A stretch of 64,000 nucleotides of DNA from Chaenocephalus aceratus (taxonomy: Eukaryota; Chordata; Actinopteri; Perciformes; Channichthyidae), in NCBI GenBank assembly GCA_023974075.1, contig CM043808.1, positions 22,654,227-22,718,226 on the forward strand, in the 5' to 3' direction. Position numbers and translations under genes: made by a program. Below the pieces are notes generated by a model that made no database searches, was not told where the DNA came from, and saw only the letters and a program-made list of their open reading frames with translations. Positions within the stretch are counted from its first letter, which is position 1, and the number at the start of each line of letters is the position of its first letter. Positions 40,458 to 52,788 of the stretch are shown piece by piece.

Positions 40458-40844
40458 TGGGTGTTTCTCAATGTCGAGGAAGGCTGCTCCAGAGCCACTA
40501 TTTCAAGTATACTACGTCATCGAGTGCCACCAAAGGACTGTTCCAATGTCCAGCATACTTGGAATTCTACCGAGGCCGGCGTACTTCGTAGCAAGAAATG
40601 TCGAGGCTGCACATGTGTAGACTCCGCGGTTTTAAAATCCCCACAATGCTTTGCGCAAGGACCAATTTCCAAATCTTTGGCGGAAATAGCGCTCCATTTA
40701 AGGCGGGGCCTCGCATATGACGCACACCTGTTCCACAATTCTTTGTTTTCCGAGCCTAGGAAGGATTATTGCCTCGCTTCTGAAGCAAGTGACTCGGAAG
40801 ACATGTGCTACCAAGCAAGCGTCCTCGACATTGAGAAACACCCA
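40458..40844. mobile_element. 387-bp inverted-repeat MITE nested in the TTAA element
   Basis: Starts TGGGTGTTTCTCAATGTCGA and ends with its inverted complement, at least 23 bp of perfect arm. No coding capacity. Target duplication not clear. Confidence 0.75.
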
Positions 40845-41281
40845 CGGTCCTAAACGGCTTGTTGGAGCTCCTGCCCCCCTCCCTATGAGCCCACTGTGCT
40901 CTGATTGGTCAGCTCGCCCACTCTGTTCTGATGAGTCCACCACCGTTACAGCGGAACATCAGTGATTATGTGTTACAATGGCGTGAGCAACCAGAAAATG
41001 ACACCAGTAATGACAAACAGATGAGAATGCTGCGTGGGGTCTGGGTGCCGTGTTGGCGGGACGTTGCGCGACTCGCTGCTGTGAGGAACGGACAGTATGA
41101 GCTGTATTACTGGTGTTGTTTCCTGGTTGCTGCGTGGAGTCTGTGAGACAGCGAAACACCTCGAAACTCAGCCTGAGCACCATGGACGTGGGAATGGGAG
41201 GTGCTGAGGGGACTGCAGCACCCCCATGTGCGAGGCTCCAATAGCACCCGCACCCCCAAAAGCGGCGCACCTACAGTGTAA

Positions 41282-41596
41282 CGGCCCGTCCACACAGCGG
41301 CGTGCGTTGACGCTTCCCCATTCACTTTGAATGGGGTGACGTCACTTTTAGCCGAAATGCATCGTGGGAAGCGACGTGGAGCGTAGCTGGCGTGGCTCGC
41401 TGCAAAAGTTGAGCAATGTTCAACTTTTGACGCCTCGGCGAGGCGTCAGCCAATCGAATCATATGCCAGTACAAGCTCTAGCCAATCAAACCGCTGCTTG
41501 TGTGTCAGGGGCGGGAGATTCATGTGATTGGTTGTTGGTCGAGTTTCAGACACGGCCGCCGGCAAGCGTCAGCGCACGCCGCTGTGTGACGGGCCG
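41282..41596. mobile_element. 315-bp Harbinger-like MITE
   Basis: TAA at 41279-41281 and 41597-41599. Inverted ends CGGCCCGTCCACACAGCGGC and CGGCCCGTCACACAGCGGC (the latter reverse complemented) differ by one base. A 3-bp TAA target fits PIF/Harbinger-type MITEs. Confidence 0.75.
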
Positions 41597-41668
41597 TAAG
41601 CCCCCCATAGTTTCGCCGCTGCGAGGCTCCACTAGCACGCCCCCCCCAGCGCGGCACAGTTTCGCCAC

Positions 41669-41840
<172 letters not shown>

Positions 41841-42350
41841 GAGCTCCACGGATTGGTCCATTTGGTTCCCGGAAGAAATCAATTGAAAACGAAAAATGTC
41901 CAATGAGGCGTTCTGGGGCAACATAGACAGGTCTTTTCTGTGTTAGAGTTGTACTCGTTACAGGGTGTACTTTGAGGGTTTGTGACTCTGCAGACCGTTT
42001 ACATGCAGAAAAAGCTACATAACACACAAGGGGACGGGTAATAACCGGATATGGGACCTTTAAAGTTATCGCATTAATTCTATATAATTAAAATCTACAA
42101 ATGTAGTAGTTGCTGATTGTACCTGTCAGAAGAATATAGTGTTACTATACTACTGTAAAAATCCAACACCAACCTGCAGAAAATGTGTGTAGCAATCCGA
42201 GCCATGACAGGTGTTATCCATTTGATGAGAAGAACATAGTGGATGGAGTTTACTGCCATCCGATTGGTCACTGGATAGAGGAAACAGGACACACAGATGA
42301 GATGAAACAGACCACCAACTTTTACTTCAGTGTGGCTGGTCAGAATGCCA

Positions 42351-43502
42351 TTCTGATCCCGATAGCGGTAAGTCAAAACAGATGGATATTAATGTGAGGA
42401 CAGCCTGACAACACATGTGATTTACTACCATTTAATAAAGTCTTTATAGCCTAAGTATTTGTGGAATTCTTCAAATCACTCCTTAGTTATTCAATACACA
42501 ATTTCCTTGTTGTTCTACCTTAGTAAAAAGAAAATATCTTAACCTACCTTTTTTAATTATTTTTTTTCTCTGTAAAATGAAAATGTAAAATGTTATTGTC
42601 TTGCTTTATATGTGAACATCCAATTTTCCATTTGAAAACAAACTGAAATATTTAATATGATTAAGACATAGCATTGAACACATCCACATTTCTTCTTACA
42701 AACTGACATGCCGTCCAGTTTCAACACTGAATGGTGAAATACCTGATCTCAGCTAGTTACATAAAGACATATTATCATCCCAAACATAGACAGTTTTGGT
42801 TAATTGCATGTATTATCAGCCACATCTTATTACGTGGCTCACAGAGTCTCTGAAAATATATTTCCATTATTCTGAAAAAAGCCTCAAACCAATGTAAATG
42901 TGGTAAAAAACTATGAACATTATGAAGAATCAAACATGTGAACATTACATTTTAATAAAGCTTAACCCGTTAACTTTTCTATGTTGTTTTGGTGTGCGGC
43001 CATCCTTTTTATTAATCATTTCCAAGGCATGTGTGTAGCTGCGGCCTCTGCTGGTCACTTCTGAATGAATTAAGATACCTTAAAAGTTACCTAAAGATAC
43101 ATTTATGAATGGCACTTATTCTAAATAGTGATAATAAGAGCAACTTAACTTCCTTACTGTTTTAATGTGTTTGAGACAGATTCTCACTCTGGGCCTCTTT
43201 GATGGACCTTATAGAAAACAACTCACTCTGAGGTCTCAACACTCTTGATTAGGGAATGCTCAACACCTGTGATTTCCTTTCAAATTGCTCAATCCCAGTC
43301 CTGCTACACCTGTGTGGTGGTTCAACTGAAAAGGTGGGTTACCTGTCTATGGGGCTTTATCAGTTCAACAAGAACACTCAATGATTGTGCATGTTAGATG
43401 CGGTCATATCTGAATGTTTTGGAGTGGAGAAAAGCTATACTGCATGTAATCATTGTTGTGTGTTATCCATTGTGTTTCAGTTGTTGTAGCTAGCCAGGCA
43501 TT
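42351..43502 (+). other. Duplicated fbxo30 3' flank and alox A upstream region
   Basis: Matches 2896-4042 with a few substitutions and small indels. No gene. It begins in the middle of what was laforin exon 2. Confidence 0.85.
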
Positions 43503-46500
43503 ATGGCAGAGTACACTCTGAAAGTGACCACAGGAAGCATGCTGTATGCAGGCACATTTGATAACTTGTATGTTACCCTGATCGGCACTGAAAGGCAATC
43601 GGAGCGCACTCAGTTGATGAGTTTGGGATTGGATGATACAAATGGAAAGGTAATTTGTAAAACTAAATGAATTGTAATAGTCCATATCTTTTTTCTCTTA
43701 ACATTATTAAGGAGTTCCAGCATTTTTATTTGAATTCAGGACAAAAGTTAAGGGTGGAAACTGTTTGGGAGAAGCTTAATATATGCCCATATTGAATCCT
43801 GAATGCATCTTCCTTTACAACACCAGGTGGGAACGTTTGCTGTGACTACACTTTTTGCGTTGGGATGTCTTCTCTTCCTAAAAATGGAGAAAGATCCTTT
43901 GGGAAAGGATTGGTTTTGCTCCACAATAGTGGTGACAACACCTGAGGGGGATGAAATGATTTTCCCATGTCACCGTTGGCTTTCCAAGGGGGATATTGTG
44001 TTGTTGAGAGGGGGAAGAGGTTAGTGAAGTCATTCCCAAATTGTTAGTAGCTATATGTCATGTACATTTTAAGCACATTTAAATGTACATGTATTTCTTT
44101 GAAAACACACAGCTACAAAGGCTTCTGAAGATCTCCATCCTAAACTAGTAGACCAACGGAAAAAAGAATTGGTTCAACAAAAAATAATTTACAAGTGAGT
44201 CTTCAATCAACTTAATTTTGCAGTGTACCAAGGTGCACCTCAATGACTGTTGATTGGGATTTATATATTTGTATCTTTTTATTTCCTGTTTTAACTCTGC
44301 AGATGGGCTTTGTATGCAGAAGGATTGCCATACATGGTGGACATCCAAGATGAGAATGCTCTTCCTGCAGAAGTAGGTTTTCATTCTCAAGAGCCTTTGA
44401 ACTCCAAAACACAATAAAAGAAATGTAAGTGCCCTAACGTACCTTATTTTGTAGACTAAGTGTCTAAAACAAATATCTAGTGCAATAACAAGTGATTCCT
44501 CTTTTTCTTCTTCTTCTCTTTTAACCAGATATGCTGAGTTCGAACTAAAAGGTCTGACAGATTTGAATCAGCAGTTTGAAAGCTTTGAGGCCTTAAAGAT
44601 GGCCTCATTGGTTAAAAAGACACCATTGGCAGGTAGGATCTCGGTAAAGTGTTTCACTGCTCTGTTAAACACCTTGTATACTAATACATGATTCATTTAT
44701 GTCCCAGAGTATGTGTCGGAGCACTGGAAGGATGACGACTTTTTTGGATACCAGTTTCTCAATGGAATCAACCCCTTCATAATTCAACGTTGCTCAAAGC
44801 TGCCATCCAACTTCCCCTTAACAGAGGAAATGGTTCAACCTTTTTTGGCCATAGGAAGTTCTTTGAATGCAGAGATGAAGGTAAAAGTGAATTTCTAGTG
44901 TATTTAAAAAAAAAAAAATGTTGTCCTAACTTGACACTTATCTGTTTTATAATAATTTGTTTCCTACAGAAGGGCAATATATTCCTTAGTGATTACAAGA
45001 TCATGGAAGGTCTTGCCACAAAAGTTATTGATGGTAAACCCACTGTGGTGACTCCTGCTCTCTGCCTGCTGTACCTAATCCACAGAAGAAACTACTCCCC
45101 ATTGCAATTCAGGTTTCTCATATTTGTGATTTAATCAATTCAGGTTTTTTTTTTTTTTTTAATACCTTCTGCAAAATAAAAAAAATTGTTCCCACCCTCA
45201 GCTCAGTCAGCAACCTTCAGAGGAGAACCCAATTTTCCTGCCTACCGACTCGGAGTCTGACTGGATGCTGGCCAAAATGTTTGTAAGGAGTGCAGATGCC
45301 CTCCATCACTTATTAGTCAGTCATTTTCTGAGGACTCATCTACTGCCAGAAGTTTTTACAATGGCGACACTTCGCAACCTCCCAAAGAATCACCCCCTGC
45401 ACAAGGTGAGCCCTTTATTATTTTGAGTGCAATGTTGCAGGCCATGAGATGTGCTTACTTTAATCAGCTCAATGATATTCCAGTAGGTTCATTACTGTCT
45501 CCTTTCTTACAGCTGCTGACCCCCCATCACCGATTTACCATTCCTATAAACATATTTGCTCGTGAGACTCTTTTGGCCCCGGTCAATTTTTTTCAAAGGT
45601 ATGACTTTTTAATATATTTAAAATGGAAATCATACATTAACAATTTAAACAACATAGTCAATTCTATAACTGTTTAAGTATCTTGATCAAATAAAAAAAG
45701 TTAAAGCCTTTTTATTGTAATTGTACCAAAATACAACGAGATTCAGAGTGCAACCCTGTCCCAGTGTGCAATAACTAGACATACATAACATTAAAAACAC
45801 GTCAGTTAGTCAAAAAGATATTGTAGGAGCCAATTGACACTGTGGGTATAAAGGTAGGAACCAATGTTTGTGGTTAGAGGTTCTGCCGGAAGACCACAGT
45901 TTTTGACCACATGGAGAACACACGGGAATACAAACATTCATTGGCGTTTTTATATGTACAAAAGTGGTGAGGCATGAACAACTTAGATGTGTGTGTGTGT
46001 ACTCTTACTCTTAGAATGTCTTCAAAGAGTAAGTGAAGACATTTGAAAAGTAATCCAGAGCCTGTATTCATGCGATCCGTTATAAATAGGAAGAAGTGTA
46101 GAGAGCCTGAAGCAGGTACCAATGGCAAAAGGCAGGTTGATATATATATATATATATATATATGCATGCTTCTGGTGCTTTTTTAAAACTAAAAATGGCT
46201 GTAGGCTATCCATGGTTCCGATAGAGAGGGGGGGGGGGGGTTATAAGGAAAACAGACACTCGTCATCACCGAGGTCACAATATCAATCGATCCAGCAGAG
46301 CAATAGCCTATAGGCAAAAACACAGAAGATCAACAAAAGATATGACTTAAATGAACTTGCTGAAGTAGATGGTCAGCTTCATTCATTTTCTTTCCGTTTG
46401 ACTGATTTGAATCGCTATACGCTCCTCTCTCTCGTCTCCTCTTTACAAACTACTATTTTCGCGGCACACGTAGGCCTACTTGCAGCCAATCAGCTCTCTG

Positions 46501-48070
46501 AATTATGAGATGAGGTTTGGTATGACAGCACAGTGCCCCTCTGGTGTTGATTATTTTGCCGCACACATTGAATCGAAAAATACTGTGAGTATGCGCAGTG
46601 TAGTTTTTACAGCAACGATTCACTTTGACAGTGAGAGAGGGGCTAGATCGGGGCTTGACCCACGTCGCTCAAAACGGCTCAATCGGCACACTGTAGACGC
46701 TTATTAGAAGAACACAGACTCAAACGGCAATGTACAGACAAATTGGATGATTAAACATGATCTTAAAATATATTTTAAGATGTATTTTGTTTTGCATTTC
46801 TTTGGAATTATTATTTGAATTTCTGCTGACACTTGGTGGGGGCAAATGAATCAAATGAAATGGACACCAGTCAAAAGGAAATAAATGGACTGTATTTAAC
46901 TGGAAACTTTGTATCAGACTTGTATTCACCTGGCAAACTTTGTGTGCGTCAATTACGCCAACATAGCGGATCCTCAGAGGCTTAAAGCATTGGCTTGGCC
47001 TCTACAGATATGTTTGGGGTTTTGACGGTGATAAATGTTATGTAGAGAACATGACATTTCACATTTGTGCATTTGAAAAGTAGCCAGTATTTGTTGTTTC
47101 AGAGTTCACTTGATAAAGAGGGACAACTAGAACTAATGAGAAGGGGGCTCTCCAGAACGACCTACAGCTCCCTCTGCCTGCCGGAAAACATCGCAGCTCG
47201 AGGACTGGAGTCCATCCCCAACTTTCATTTCAGAGATGATGCACTGAGGCTGTGGAGCATCATCAACAGGTGACTTTCTGCTTGATAGCTGTCAACCCTG
47301 GTGTTTGAGGATCAATGCCATTATATGCCACATTAGACAAAATAGGGGGACACAAGTCTTAAGATTCTGGACTTGAAATTGGATATTGAAGCAACAATCT
47401 CAAGATGTCACACTCATACAGTAGATATGGGAAAATGCAATTCACATCCTGATACTGGTACATTTTATTGTTGTCCTCAGCTTCATCCAGTCAATGGTGG
47501 CATACTATTATCCATCTGACAGTGAAGTGTCTGCAGATTCTGAGCTCCAGGAATGGATCAATGAGATATTTTATCATGGATTTCTGGGAATTATGACTCA
47601 GGTATATATATTTGTTGTTGTATGCTCCTTTCGAAATGTTTACATGTGTATGTAAAAGCCTAAGGCCCTGCAGTAGTCCTTTTTTTTGTTAGACAGATTG
47701 TAGAATATCATGTAAATTGGCTTTAGACGCCAAGTCAACCCCCTCCCTTCACATTAAGTTTGAACTTGCCTTAAATGGATAATCCATCTTTCCAAAAGGC
47801 TTTATCTTGATTGGATGATGATATTTCAGAATACCTTATTAGTCCCACAGAGGGGAAATGTACAGCAGGAAAGAGCCACAGACTGCTTGGTGTTGCATAT
47901 CTTACATGCGTTAAAGTACTTGGTTATAATATAATAAACAATATGATAAAAAAAGTTACATAATTTTCAAAAATACAGATCAAATCTACAAATCAAATCC
48001 TGTAGCAGTTTCTTATGATTTAGCAGCCCGGTATATATTACAGTTATTAAAGATGGCATATGTATATAAA

Positions 48071-48128
<58 letters not shown>

Positions 48129-49582
48129 TGTAAAACTAAATTTAAGAAACTTAAACAAAGCAATGACATTCTGAAATAGACGGTAAGTAGAATACATGTA
48201 AAAACAAAAGCTGGTTATTACATTTTGAGATTTAAAAAAATATTACAAAAGTAGGATGAGATGCTCTGTGAGAAATGTGCAGTAGGCTTTTACACCAAAC
48301 ATTCTTGACAGGATTTCCTTCAAGCCTTCAGACTGTGGAGGAACTTATCCAGGTTGTCACTACAGTGGTCTTCACGTCATCAGCTTCACATTCTGCAGGG
48401 AACCGTGGACAGGTAAATATTACATTTTTAGAAAAAAGTAGTGAGTAGAATCTAGTTTATTCGGGATTTGAATGTTCTTTTGGGTGATGAGGTCACCCTC
48501 AATTTGTACTGGCTATCATATACATGTTTAAGTTCTTAAAATGTGACTATGCTGTACATCCTATAGTTAGACGTCAGTGTTTTGATCTCTGTACAACTGC
48601 TTGTCCAACACTTCTTCCAAAGTCCAATGTGTTGGCGCCATAATGACTGGTTTTGTGCATGTAATGCTCCTTGCCCTCAAACCATTGAAAATAGAGATAC
48701 AACAAAGGTAGACAATCCGGCTGGAGGAGCTTGCATCTTAGTAGTTCTAGTTTAGTGATTGTTATCTCTCTTTTGATGATCCCACAGCTCCATTAAAGTA
48801 TGTACATAAAACATCATGTTTTGAGCTAGAGATGCTATACAGTACATTAAGCAGAGTCAACGAAGACAACTACTAACCCTAACCTAAGTTCAATGATTTA
48901 GTGTTACACCTCTTGTGTTTTGTACAAAGTGTAAAAAAAATACAATTGCAACATTTTACATTGATAGCTGGCTGGCTCAGTTGTGAGCAGTAACAGCTTA
49001 CTTGGTAACATTATGGGTGAGATTAAAGTAATTCAACATTCATCTCTACCATAAAGAAATTAGGAGAACAAATGAGATTTATTAATGTCAAACCATACCT
49101 TTTTTATTCTAACCCTTAAGATTTTTTTTATTTAAAGTTTGACCATCTAGGTTGGATTCCCAATGGTCCACTTATCCTGAACAAAGCTCCTCAAACTACA
49201 AAGGAACAGTCGAGCATGGAGGACATCTTGGCATATCTGCCCAAAAATCAAGCGCACTACTTGCAATGTTATATACATGCCGTTAAGGGGGAATTTCAGT
49301 GATTTTGTGAGTATCCTGCGTTACATTAATCACAACCACTAACTCTGCCTTTTCAAATATGTCCCATTCCCTTGCATAACATTTGGATTTTGTCCACGCC
49401 AGGAACCCCTCGGTACTTATCCTGAGCAACGCTTTGCTGAGCCTGCAGCCTTACAGATGATCGAAGATTTTCAAGCAGAGCTGTCCTCCCTCAGTATGGC
49501 TATTACCGAGAGGAACTCAAAGCTTGAGCTGCCTTTTAATTATTTGAACCCAAAAGAAATTGAAAACAGTGCAGGAATTTAA
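43503..49582 (+). pseudogene. Frame-broken copy of alox A ('alox A-prime'), 14 exons
   Basis: Exons: 43503-43649, 43827-44019, 44113-44194, 44303-44424, 44529-44632, 44708-44880, 44970-45112, 45202-45405, 45513-45598, 47103-47269, 47481-47601, 48312-48412, 49138-49306, 49403-49582. All splice sites are kept. Against alox A, one base is missing in exons 4, 7, 9 and 11 and two in exon 13, each within a run of identical bases. The 14 exons therefore cannot be translated as one frame. The few substitutions include Thr-to-Ala in exon 2. A real recent pseudogene would also be expected to show nonsense changes; the run-length-only pattern suggests consensus errors in an otherwise functional second copy or allele. 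Confidence 0.85.
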
Positions 49583-51398
49583 TCTTGGTATTTGACCAAG
49601 AAAATACTTTAAACTGTGATTCAAATAAACAACCTGCTGTCACTTTGTTGTCCAATGTACTGCCATCTTGATACTGTAATCTTATCTTGAAAGTAAAGTT
49701 TCACATATTTATATTGTAGATTTTGTTTGCATCTCTTCACCAAACCATTCAACTGCAAGTATTCTAAAACCAAATGGTTAAAATTGTAAAGACAAACGGC
49801 AAATATCTTCATTAAGTAGGTTTTCCTGATATAAGGGTTGAAGGAAAGTTGAGGCACAGGTGTTTAGTAAAATGAGACTTTTACTCCATTGCTTTGTTAC
49901 CCTCTAGATTATGTTCAGCAACTTCCGATATCACCTTTAGTACAGTATAAGGCTACGTTTTTATGGTCATCGAATACAATTATTAATCTAACAGACGTAA
50001 CACTATCAATTTTGTCAGAATGAGCAGAGGGAGGTTAGCAGAAACTGCAGCAGCATTTAGTGTGGCAAACAAAACTCCTCAACGCAAACAGTACTGCATA
50101 ATAAACTTGTTTCACAAGGCTGTGCAGCAAGTTCAGTGTGAAATGTTGTCATGTGTGCCTGGGCTGCAGCTACCAGGATGCATGAGCAGGATGTATGCAT
50201 CTTGACACGTAACTGTTGTCTCAGCATTCTTGTTTTAGCTCACAGCAACAATATTTGGTAAAATGTAGTTAAAATACAGCTTTAATTCAACATCAGTCAG
50301 TCTATGCCTTCAAAAGACTCATCCTTGGAAAAAAGTAGTGTCCCACTCTGAAGCTTCCCTGTCATTCAATGCCTTCAAGGTTTAGATACAGTTACAAAGA
50401 GCTGGTGCTTGTTTTATAATCTGAACCTTTTTTTTACACTTTAAAAATACAGAAGCGGGTGGATGGATTTTTATTTATTGAAGATGAACATATTCAGGGT
50501 GTGCTTGCTAATATTTGTTGCTAGGTTGTTTTGAATTGAATATGTTACCCTCTTCGAACAAACTTGCTGATCCCTTCCAATGCTCTCGAACTAAATGCTT
50601 CCTGATAAATAACCTGACAGGATTTTGAAAACAGCATGGATTGTTTAACTTAATCTTTGAATAGTCAGTCAGTACTGTTGATGCTACATCTACAACAAAT
50701 CACAAGACTTCACCTCAAGAAACGCAAGAACTTGCATATAGATGCAGGGAACTAAAAATCAGACCGAGAGAGTAATGAATCGGCATTTCAGAGAGTTAAA
50801 CAGAAATGTGTACTGTGGATTATTATTATTATGCCAAGTAGCCAGTATATTTTTATTTCTGTAAATAAATCACTCGAACCTTCCTGGCTGCCTTGACTGA
50901 TTGCATATGGGTCCTCCTTTGGTGACTCAGCAGCATCAACCATCCTGACAGTCTATCACTTTGTGTGTTTATGAGTTAAGTGGTTCATCATAAACATATT
51001 GTAAACTACAAGAATGTAGGTTATTCTTGCCAGAATGAGTGGTTTAGAACAACTGATACACCCCTCCCCCTCTAAACCTACATGTACAGTATACGCCTTG
51101 AAAACCAGAAAAACGCCCACTTTTAAGTTAATGCACATTAGGAGCGTTAGTCTCAAAAGGTTAGTCAGTGCTGAGGCAGTAAGCAAGAAGACAGACTACA
51201 GCGAGGGAAAACCTAGAAGGTAAGAAATATGTTTTGGGTAGATGCATTGTATCCAAGTTAAAATGTTTTCATGAAAGAAGGTTCACAATGCACAGGCAGT
51301 GTCAGCATTGTTTTGTTTTGCTGCGTATTGGAGCCTTCATTCTGTAAATTAAGAGACTCAAATGTGTTTATTTTTCCAAACAGTATCCACAGGTAACC
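49583..51398 (+). other. Spacer between alox A-prime and alox D
   Basis: Copy of 10151-11982, including the AATAAA at about 49624 and the predicted non-coding exon with its donor at 51219/51220. It lacks a short A-rich/GAAACACC segment of 11679-11698. No gene. Confidence 0.75.
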
Positions 51399-51633
51399 AT
51401 GGCTGAGTACAAGCTAGAGATGACAACGGGTGCCATGCAATATGCAGGAACATCGGACTACATGTATGTCACCTTATTTGGAACTGAGGAGCAGAGTGAG
51501 CGAACTTTGATGGACAACTATGGCGTCGACTTTCAAAGAGGGGCAGTAAGTACAACCCAGTTAAACATCTGCACTTGTCTGTAAATAACAGATTGCATCA
51601 TCAAGTAAGCACTTTAGATTTAAGTCATTTAGA

Positions 51634-52461
51634 ATTCACAAATCCTACTTAGACAACAGTCACATTAAAACAGTTACTAAATCAGCCTACTATCACCTAA
51701 AGAATATATCTAGGATTAAAAGACTAATGTCACAGCAGGATTTGGAAAAACTTGTCCATGCTTTTATCTTCAGTAGACTCGACTACTGCAATGGTGTCTT
51801 CACAGGTCTCACTAAAAAATCTATTAGAAAGCTGCAGCTGATCCAGAACGCCGCTGCCAGAGTCCTCACTAACACTAAGAAAGTGGATCACATCACTCCT
51901 GTTCTGAAGTCTTTACACTGGCTTCCTGTGTGTCAAAGAATATATTTCAAAATACTGCTGCTGGTTTATAAAGCACTGAATGGTTTAGGCCCAAAATACA
52001 TTTCTGACCTCCTGCTAAATTATGAACCATCCAGATCTCTCAGGTCTTCAGGGACTGTTCAGCTTTCTGTCCCTAGAGTCAGAACTAAACATGGTAAAGC
52101 AGCGTTCAGTTATTATGCTCCAAATATCTGGAACAAACTCCCAGAAACCTGCAGGTCCGCTGCAACTCTTACTACTTTTAAATCCAGGCTGAAGACTTTT
52201 CTTTTTGTCGCTGCTTTTAATTGAACTATTCATATCTTAGACTGCACTGTAACTTTTATCCATGTATTTTTTCTTTTAATGTTTAATTGAACTATTCATA
52301 TTTTAGACTGCACTGTAACTTTTATCCATGTATTTTTCCTTTTAATGTTTATTTTATTAGCTTTTCTTTTTTAACGCTTAATGTCTTTCATTTTTTGTAA
52401 AGCACTTTGAATTGCCTTGTGTTGAAAAGTGCTATATAAATAAACTTGCCTTGCCTGCCTT
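51634..52461 (+). mobile_element. L2-type LINE fragment, second copy
   Basis: Same insertion as 12216-12978, so it predates the block duplication. The ORF 51727-52224 is open to the end of ORF2. It carries an extra tandem duplication of about 58 bp (52225-52336) in the 3' UTR. Confidence 0.85.
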
Positions 52462-52788
52462 ACTTCAAAGTGTGATCTATGTGACGTTAACTGCTATAAT
52501 TCTTACTCTCAATATGCAGAAATGATATAAACACAATCTAATGGTCTTTTACATTTATTGTACCGTTAAATTATACATTTCACTTTTTTTTTAAGTCACA
52601 CTTTTAAAGGATAATCTGGTTTTGGCTGAGGCTTACACTTTTAAAATGCGGAGACCAGGTCCCGGGCCTCAAGTCACAGGTCATCAACAAGGTCAAGCAA
52701 GTCATCTGCCAGTGCTGCAGCGACAAGGGCAAGAGCTAAAGCCGAAGCAGCAAAAATAAAGGTATCCTTCGCAGAAAGGGAGGCAGCC

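Noticed and set aside
42368..42374. GTAAGTC as the true donor of laforin exon 2
   Set aside because: The 17 coding bases before it also follow fbxo30 at 2896, so this is duplicated fbxo30 flank, not laforin sequence.
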